From assembly GCF_025698545.1 (NCBI RefSeq), contig NC_068576.1:12966028-13030027 (forward strand): a stretch of DNA of 64,000 nucleotides, given 5' to 3'. The position numbers and the translations under genes were made by a program. The notes beneath the pieces are model-generated. The model was not told the DNA's origin and made no database searches. It saw only the letters and a program-made list of their open reading frames with translations. Shown here piece by piece: positions 58,446 to 64,000 of this stretch. The stretch's first letter is position 1; each line of letters starts with the position of its first letter. The stretch is from Gossypium raimondii. Taxonomy: Eukaryota > Streptophyta > Magnoliopsida > Malvales > Malvaceae.

Positions 58446-60102
58446 TTAGCATGGAACTCGCAATATCTCCCTATTCCTTTGGGCCTTTGCTTTGATTCTT
58501 GCTTGATTAGGCCTTGATTTTATCATTTGCCTCCAAACCCATTTCAGTGGGGTATTTACCTTCGCAATGTCATCTTTGATCCTCCTTCCCCCATTCTCAA
58601 TGATCACGTTTACCCCTTTATCAGACAGATTGGGTAACGGATTCCCTGCTACGTTTGGTCCTGATGGGTCATCAAGCTTTACCAACCCCATCTTAATGAA
58701 TCTTTCTACTGCCTTTTTAAACGCAGTGCAGTTCTCGATCGAATGCCCCGATATCCCCGCATGGTATTCACACTGGGCATTCATGTCATACCATTTAGGG
58801 TATGGTGGTTGCATAGGCTCTAGATAATGTGGAGACACTATATGCGCATCGAATAGTTTCTGATACAATTCCCCGTAGGTTATTGGAATGGGCGTAAATT
58901 GAAATCTCTCTGTGTTAGTCCTTGTGTTGGGCCTTGTGTTGGGCTCCTGCCTTGAGGAGGTCTCGTAACCGGGAGTTATCATTTTGGGGGCCAAGCAGAA
59001 TCGGTTTTGAATGGCTCTTGCTATATGTGCTTACATTGTTCACTTCGTTATCCTTTTTCCTTGGGGCTGATCTTTTGAAGTTTTCCCCTGCTTCTATTTT
59101 ACCGCTCCTTATTGCGTTTTCGATCATTTCACTGGACATTACCATATCCGATAAGCTCTTGGTGGCACTCCCCAACATGTGGCTGATGAACGGGGCCTTC
59201 AACGTATTGATGAAAAGCATAGTGACCTCTCTTTCCAAAAGAGGTGGCTGGACTTGCGTTGCCACTTCCCTCCATCGTTGGGCATATTGCCTAAAACTCT
59301 CGTTTTGTTTCTTTTCCATGTTCTGTAACGTAATTCGATCAGGTGTTATGTCTGTCACATGGCCATATTGCTTCATGAAAGCTTGCGCCAAATCTTTCCA
59401 TGAACTAACTTTAGCACGACTCGATTGATTGTACCACACAGTTGCGAACCCGATCAAACCATCACGGAAGCAATGGATTAACAGTTGATCATTGTTGGAC
59501 GTATCCTGTCATTCTTGACGAACATAGTTATATGAGCTCCGGGACAACTAGTCCGTTGTATTTTTCAAACTCCGGCATCTTGAATTTGGAGGAGTACGGA
59601 TCGAGAACCAAACTTAAATCGTTGGCGTCAACTCCACATTGGTAGTCGATGTTTTCCATGCCTCTAAATTTTTCCTCTAGCCATCTACACCGCTCTTCCA
59701 GCTTGTTTTGGGTGTCCGTTTTGATTTTTCCATTTCGCTATGTCATCAAGATCCGGAACCACGGGTTGGTAGGGTTGTCCCGTGGTTAGAACCCGAGCCT
59801 ACTTGAAAATGCACTTGGTATTGAGGCGCCACTCGATATTGAGGTCTAGGTGCTCCTTGTGGGCCTATGTCTTGTTGTGCTTGGGTATTTGTCGGGGTAA
59901 AACCTGGAGGATAAACAGGATCCTCCTGATAATTTCCTGAATTAATCACAGTGCTTTTTCCTTTATCAGCCAACAATTGTGCTAGTGGCTCATAATCTTT
60001 TGGGATTCCAATGCGTCTTGTTGAATTCTATCCAATTGTTCCCTGCATCCTATCTTGCATTTCTTTTTGCATTTGTTCTAGCCTTTCTAACCTCTGATCC
60101 AT
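58446..60102 (-). pseudogene. Ogre-like copy 2: gag
   Basis: The likely start is MDQRLERLEQMQ at 60102, followed by frame changes near 60040 and again between 59740 and 59460. The gag domain is readable at 59457-58915 (WYNQSSRAKVSSWKDLAQAF, RITLQNMEKKQNESFRQYA). The block 58994-58446 overlaps in another frame and holds the knuckle-like CEYHAGISGHSIENC. Several of the frame losses fall at places where copy 1 has CAG or CTG. Confidence 0.8.
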
Positions 60103-60326
60103 TGCTTTTGTTTGTCGTCGAGTACCGTAGTAATGTTTGGTTGGTGGATTTTTGTTGGTTTCCAGGATAACTGTGACAATTTTGATTAATTAGGGCCTTC
60201 TTAATGAAACTTAATGCATGTAATGAAATGTAATATAAATGCATGAATGCAAAGGAGGCATTGATTCTAATTCAATTTCATTAGAAGAACTCGATTTAGA
60301 AAACAAATTTCTTTACATAAAATGGA

Positions 60327-62411
60327 CTACATATACGGCTTTGCCCTCATACTCAAAGTCTTAACACTCCTAAGGAGCTGAGCCAACTTTCGACCTCGGC
60401 TTGATTCTAATTCATAACTTAAACTCAGCAAATCAGCTTGAACTGCCAAGGTTTGCAGATGATCGGCTACTTCTCGTACTTGAGTAACAGCTTGTCCCAT
60501 AACGTAATCTCTATCTCTAATCTGATTTTGGGCATGATGGAACTGCTCCTGGTACTGTTCGTTACGCCTTTCAAGAAGCTCCATTCGCAGCTCAGAATTG
60601 TGCAATGCGTCCTCAAGCTCTCCTATCTTTCCTTTTAGTTTTTTGATCTTTTCTAAGCTCACTCTTAACTCTATCACAGAGTTGCAACTACGGTGCAAAT
60701 GAAGTGACTTTTCCAATTCTGCTACCCGGGCTTTTAATTTTACTTCTTCATTCTGACATTCTAACAAGTTTTTCTCCAAAGCATTCTCTCGAACTAGGGC
60801 GTCTTGAAATTTCTTCTCCCACTGATCAGCTTTAGCCTTTTCTTCTTTGACCTCATGTCGCCACTGCTCTGACGTTTTACCGGCAGTTCTCATCGACACT
60901 CGCAGCTTCTTATAATCCGTTTTTAAACTATCTAAATCTTCTTCGGCTTTATTCTTTCCTTTCTTCAACTTCTCAACTTCCAACTTGTGAATATCAACAT
61001 CCAATCCCAAACGCATCTTTTCCTCTTCTAGTTGCTCAATTTTCTTTCCCAACTCCGAACTTCTTTTTTCAAAGTCTTGTTTAATGATCTCTAGTTCTGA
61101 TGGAACTACTTGTAGATGCTCCTCTATCGGTCGAACATCCTCTTGGCTTGATGCGGGGATGTTATCATTGATTCTTCTTCCCCACAACAAATTATACTCG
61201 GGAGTTGTCATCGGGTTTACAGTGAATATCTTCATTCTGTGGACTTGGTTCCAAGCATTTGACATTTCACGAACCTTCTTCTTGTGATTATCTTCTTTGA
61301 ACGAGAATTCACACTGAGCCAACCCATGTGTCGACGGTATGAACTGTCTAGACCTGTACTGCCTCAAGACTAGTAAAGGGGCGTACCCAACGGCTCCCCA
61401 AATTCCGAGCAAAGGAACCCAATTGAACTCTCCACACCGGTACAAAATTTCGCTAGGGATCATCCATGGGGCTCTCCATTCGACATCTTCCTCCTGAAGG
61501 TTTTGGAGGATCACCAACCATTTCTCTTCTGTGATATCGTCTCGTCTTGGCGTAGCTACTAATTCCCTTAATGGAGAATAGTTTTCGGAGAATACTCGAT
61601 AGGAGATCTTCTCTACTTTCCAAAAGTGACTATGGAACCACACTAATAACAATTGCGTGCATCCGATGAACCTTCCTTCACCCGCTCTTCGACATACACT
61701 TAGTGATCTGAAGGTTTCGGCCAAGATTGCTGGGACCGGTGTGACCCTCTTGTCAAGCCTGTCAAACAAATCTGAAACTGCTTCGTCCACATGCCCTAAT
61801 GCCTTGGGGAAAATGACCAAACCATAAATGCTGAAAGCGAAAATATCGACCCTCTTTCTCACATCCGGATGTGCCAAGATCAGATCTTGCAGACTTTTCC
61901 AAGGCATGCACTTGTTGTCTCTTTTTTGCTTGATCCGGGCTGCAACCCATTGCTCGCTCATCCCTGTAATACTCATTAATTTCTTTAAGAAGTTCGGGAC
62001 ATATGCCGCTCTCGAATAGGCCTTATCAACTTGGGTCCTCGGACATCGTAGCAAGGTCGTATATTCTTCTATCGTGGGTACCAAATCTACTTTTCCAAAT
62101 GTGAAACAACTATAGGCGGGGTTCCAATACTGTACAAGGGCTCGGAACAAGTGTTTGTCTATCTTTACGTCGAGCAGATAAGGCAAATCGTCGTAGTTAT
62201 TGTAGAAGAGTTGTCTAATCTCATCACTCCACTGATCCCAAATTTCCTTCAATTCTTGTAGGTTGTTTTGAGTTACGCTAATTCGAGTGAAGTCCCATAA
62301 CTCTGACACGTATCCCTCCATAAGGCTATCACCCTTTTCTTGTTAAATTTTTTCAGACCAAACTCGGACGGCCGCATTATCTTCCACTTTACCAAGAAAC
62401 TCCCTTTCCAT
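60327..62411 (-). pseudogene. Ogre-like copy 2: ORF1 upstream of gag, nearly intact
   Basis: ATG at 62411 (MEREFLGKVEDNAAV) reads to 60327, about 694 codons, with a single in-frame TAA after WSEKI (about 62346). Downstream of that, 664 codons are open without interruption. The N-terminal ~400 residues form the globular domain described for copy 1 (LWDFTRISVTQNNLQELKEI; MSEQWVAARIKQKRDNKCMP; LLLVWFHSHFWKVEKISY). Residues ~420-640 are strongly heptad-patterned coiled coil (LGKKIEQLEEEKMRLGLDVD). No nucleic-acid or enzyme motif is visible. The role in the Ogre cycle is unknown. The retained length in a young element suggests recent selection. Confidence 0.85.
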
Positions 62412-63032
62412 GTTGAGCTCTCTATTTAAACACCGAACACGAATCAACACCTCCTTTATGATGAGAATGCCATGCAATCACAATCAAGGTAAAAGCAAAG
62501 CAAGTCAATATAATAAACAAAAATTCAAAGTATACAAGAGATAATAATTAAGGCTACTATTCAGGAAACTACTAGGGCTCCAGGAATCTCTACTTAGGGC
62601 AAGTTCCTAGGCTTGTTACATGCGGCTTGGTTCTAAAGCAAAGGTACCCGAACCAGCAGATTCCTCAATCCTCACCCATTATAGGCTCATACGGACTGAG
62701 TTCGGTTCAGGGGAATACATTTCCCTATGGCTGCACGGAGATGAAAATCTCACGAAGACATAGGTACGGATGTATCCCGAAAGCGATCCGCTATCCTGCA
62801 CGGAGGTGAAAACCTCACGAAGGAGTAGCTTCTCACTCCCACTTAAAAGGGAAAGATCGAACGATCATGCAGTGCAATGTGCAGAGATATACATCTAAAC
62901 GCAGTAATTATAAACAAGATAATAAAGACTGAAATAAAGACGAATGAAACGCAACACAAGGATCGTGTCAAGTTTTCAATCTTTGACAAAAAGACAAGGT
63001 AATCAATACATGGCTCGACTCTCTTATTTTTT
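62412..63032 (-). other. 5' UTR of Ogre-like copy 2
   Basis: Non-coding leader, collinear with 39260-39828. It includes two related phrases with GATGAAAATCTCACGAAG (62739) and GGTGAAAACCTCACGAAG (62804). Confidence 0.65.
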
Positions 63033-63051
63033 GTCCCCAGTGGAGTCGCCA
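63033..63051 (-). other. Primer-binding site (tRNA-Arg type) of copy 2
   Basis: The minus strand reads TGGCGACTCCACTGGGGAC three bases from the 5' LTR end. The first nine bases complement a ...GAGTCGCCA tRNA 3' end, as reported for Ogre elements (tRNA-Arg). Confidence 0.82.
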
Positions 63052-63054
63052 AGC

Positions 63055-64000
63055 TGTTGACACCATTTTTAGGATGAAAAACTGGGTCGACTTGGTTTTG
63101 AAAAATGGAACGGGAGTCGCCACCAATCCTTTTTATGAGGTGTGATTGGATCACCTCGAACAGTAGTTGTTTTTAATAAAAGGGTTTGATTTTATTAAAA
63201 CAACAAGTTTGGTCCACGAAATTTAGAAAAACGGGTTCGGGAGTCGGTTACGCACGAAGAAGGATTAGCACCCTTGATACGCCCAAAATTGGTACCTAGT
63301 TGATTACTTAATGTCTTAGTGTCGAAAAACTGAAAACTTTAAAGAAATTTAAAAATATGATCCTTGTATTAAAATGTTGAAAATTTTGGGAAAAGGGGCA
63401 CGTTCCACGTTAATCGAGAAAGAAAGCATCATATCCAGTAAGTTAGGACACAATGTCTCGAATTCCCGATACGCGAATGAATGCTAAAATTTTATTTATT
63501 TTAAAAGATATTTTCTTATCTCGGGTTTAGGAAAGGGATCATGCCCAGTAAGTTAGGACACGATCTTTTCTTAATTCCCGAGATCATTTAAAACTTGAGT
63601 TTGAAAAGATTCGTAGATTTAGATTTATTGTGAAAATCGAAACCCAGTAAGTTAGGGCCCGATTTTCTCGAATCCAAACACGAAATGCCATTTAAAAAAA
63701 ATATTATATCGAGTAAAACAAAACACAAAATCATAGTGAAAGCAAATTACATTTTTATGCATGGCAAAATCTTAATGAAGACAAAAGCATAAAATGATAT
63801 GAGCAATAGTAACAATAATAAATAAAAGTCAAACCTACGATCATAACAATGCATACAAACAAATAAATTAAAATATTTGTTCAAAGTAATAATGAAAATG
63901 AAATAAATAGTGAACACGAATAAAAATACAAAGAGATATATATATGTATATAAACATAAATTAAAATATGTGTGTATTGTATATGTATTTACTAAAATAA
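63055..64000 (-). repeat. 5' LTR of Ogre-like copy 2 (partial)
   Basis: The first 946 bases of the LTR (TGTTGACACC...), near-identical to 48755-49700. The rest lies beyond the window. Confidence 0.92.

Larger units (their letters stand above)
48755..64000 (-). mobile_element. Ogre/Tat-type Ty3/gypsy element (copy 2), 5' LTR truncated by window
   Basis: The 3' LTR is 48755-51316, the internal region 51317-63054, and the 5' LTR starts at 63055 and runs off the end. The plan is identical to copy 1 (ORF1, gag, protease, candidate intron, RT, dual RNase H, integrase, minisatellite 3' UTR), but the LTR sequence is a different family (TGTTGACACC start). The overlapping ~946 bases of the two LTRs differ at only about six places, so the insertion is young. 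The target duplication cannot be checked because the right end is missing; the left flank is ACTGT. Confidence 0.9.

Noticed and set aside
1..64000. tRNA or rRNA genes
   Set aside because: I saw no cloverleaf or rRNA signature. The only tRNA-like phrases are primer-binding sites complementary to tRNA 3' ends.

Overview
This window is a stretch of plant nuclear DNA made almost entirely of nested mobile elements and integrated viral DNA. I find no gene that looks intact and host-functional. The element families, the AT-rich background and the integrated florendovirus-like sequence point to a dicot. Cotton (Gossypium) or another Malvaceae is my best guess, but that is inference from general knowledge and not a sequence match.

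Layout. 1-1789: part of an LTR, minus strand. 1790-2450: broken LINE reverse transcriptase. 2975-8803: complete Ty3/gypsy chromovirus on the minus strand, with two ~648 bp LTRs, a tRNA-iMet primer site, gag, pol and a chromodomain, broken by several stops and frameshifts. 8961-10405: Rab1/RABD2 GTPase pseudogene with recognisable exons; it lacks the NKCD exon and ends abruptly where viral DNA begins. 10406-24650: mosaic of rearranged endogenous pararetrovirus (Caulimoviridae, florendovirus-like) pieces in both orientations, with coat protein, movement protein, protease, RT/RNase H, the ORF2 of unknown function, promoter, and tRNA-iMet primer site. 25508-42267: complete 16.8 kb Ogre/Tat-type Ty3/gypsy element (minus strand) flanked by the 5-bp duplication AGTTG. 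42649-44411: Mutator-like element with a perfect 9-bp target duplication that carries fragments of two host genes (a group-D MAP kinase and a non-specific phospholipase C), i.e. a Pack-MULE. 45915-46313: hAT-type MITE with a perfect 8-bp duplication. About 48245-48754: old gag remnant. 48755 to beyond 64000: second Ogre/Tat-type element inserted in that remnant; its 5' LTR runs off the window.

The two Ogre-like elements share one plan: 5' LTR, tRNA-Arg-type primer site, an extra ORF1 with a coiled-coil tail, gag, protease, a short candidate intron, RT with two RNase H domains, integrase, a 3' UTR holding a higher-order minisatellite, polypurine tract, 3' LTR. In both copies splicing the 214-216 nt intron rejoins protease and RT in one frame. 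Their LTRs are different families, although both carry a related short motif at ~100-bp spacing.

The best leads are the Pack-MULE double capture, the conserved intron and the unlike higher-order repeats of the two Ogre-like copies, the inverted-repeat architecture of the viral mosaic, and a recurring CAG/CTG-to-CG difference between repeat copies that may be a sequencing artefact and would falsely break reading frames.
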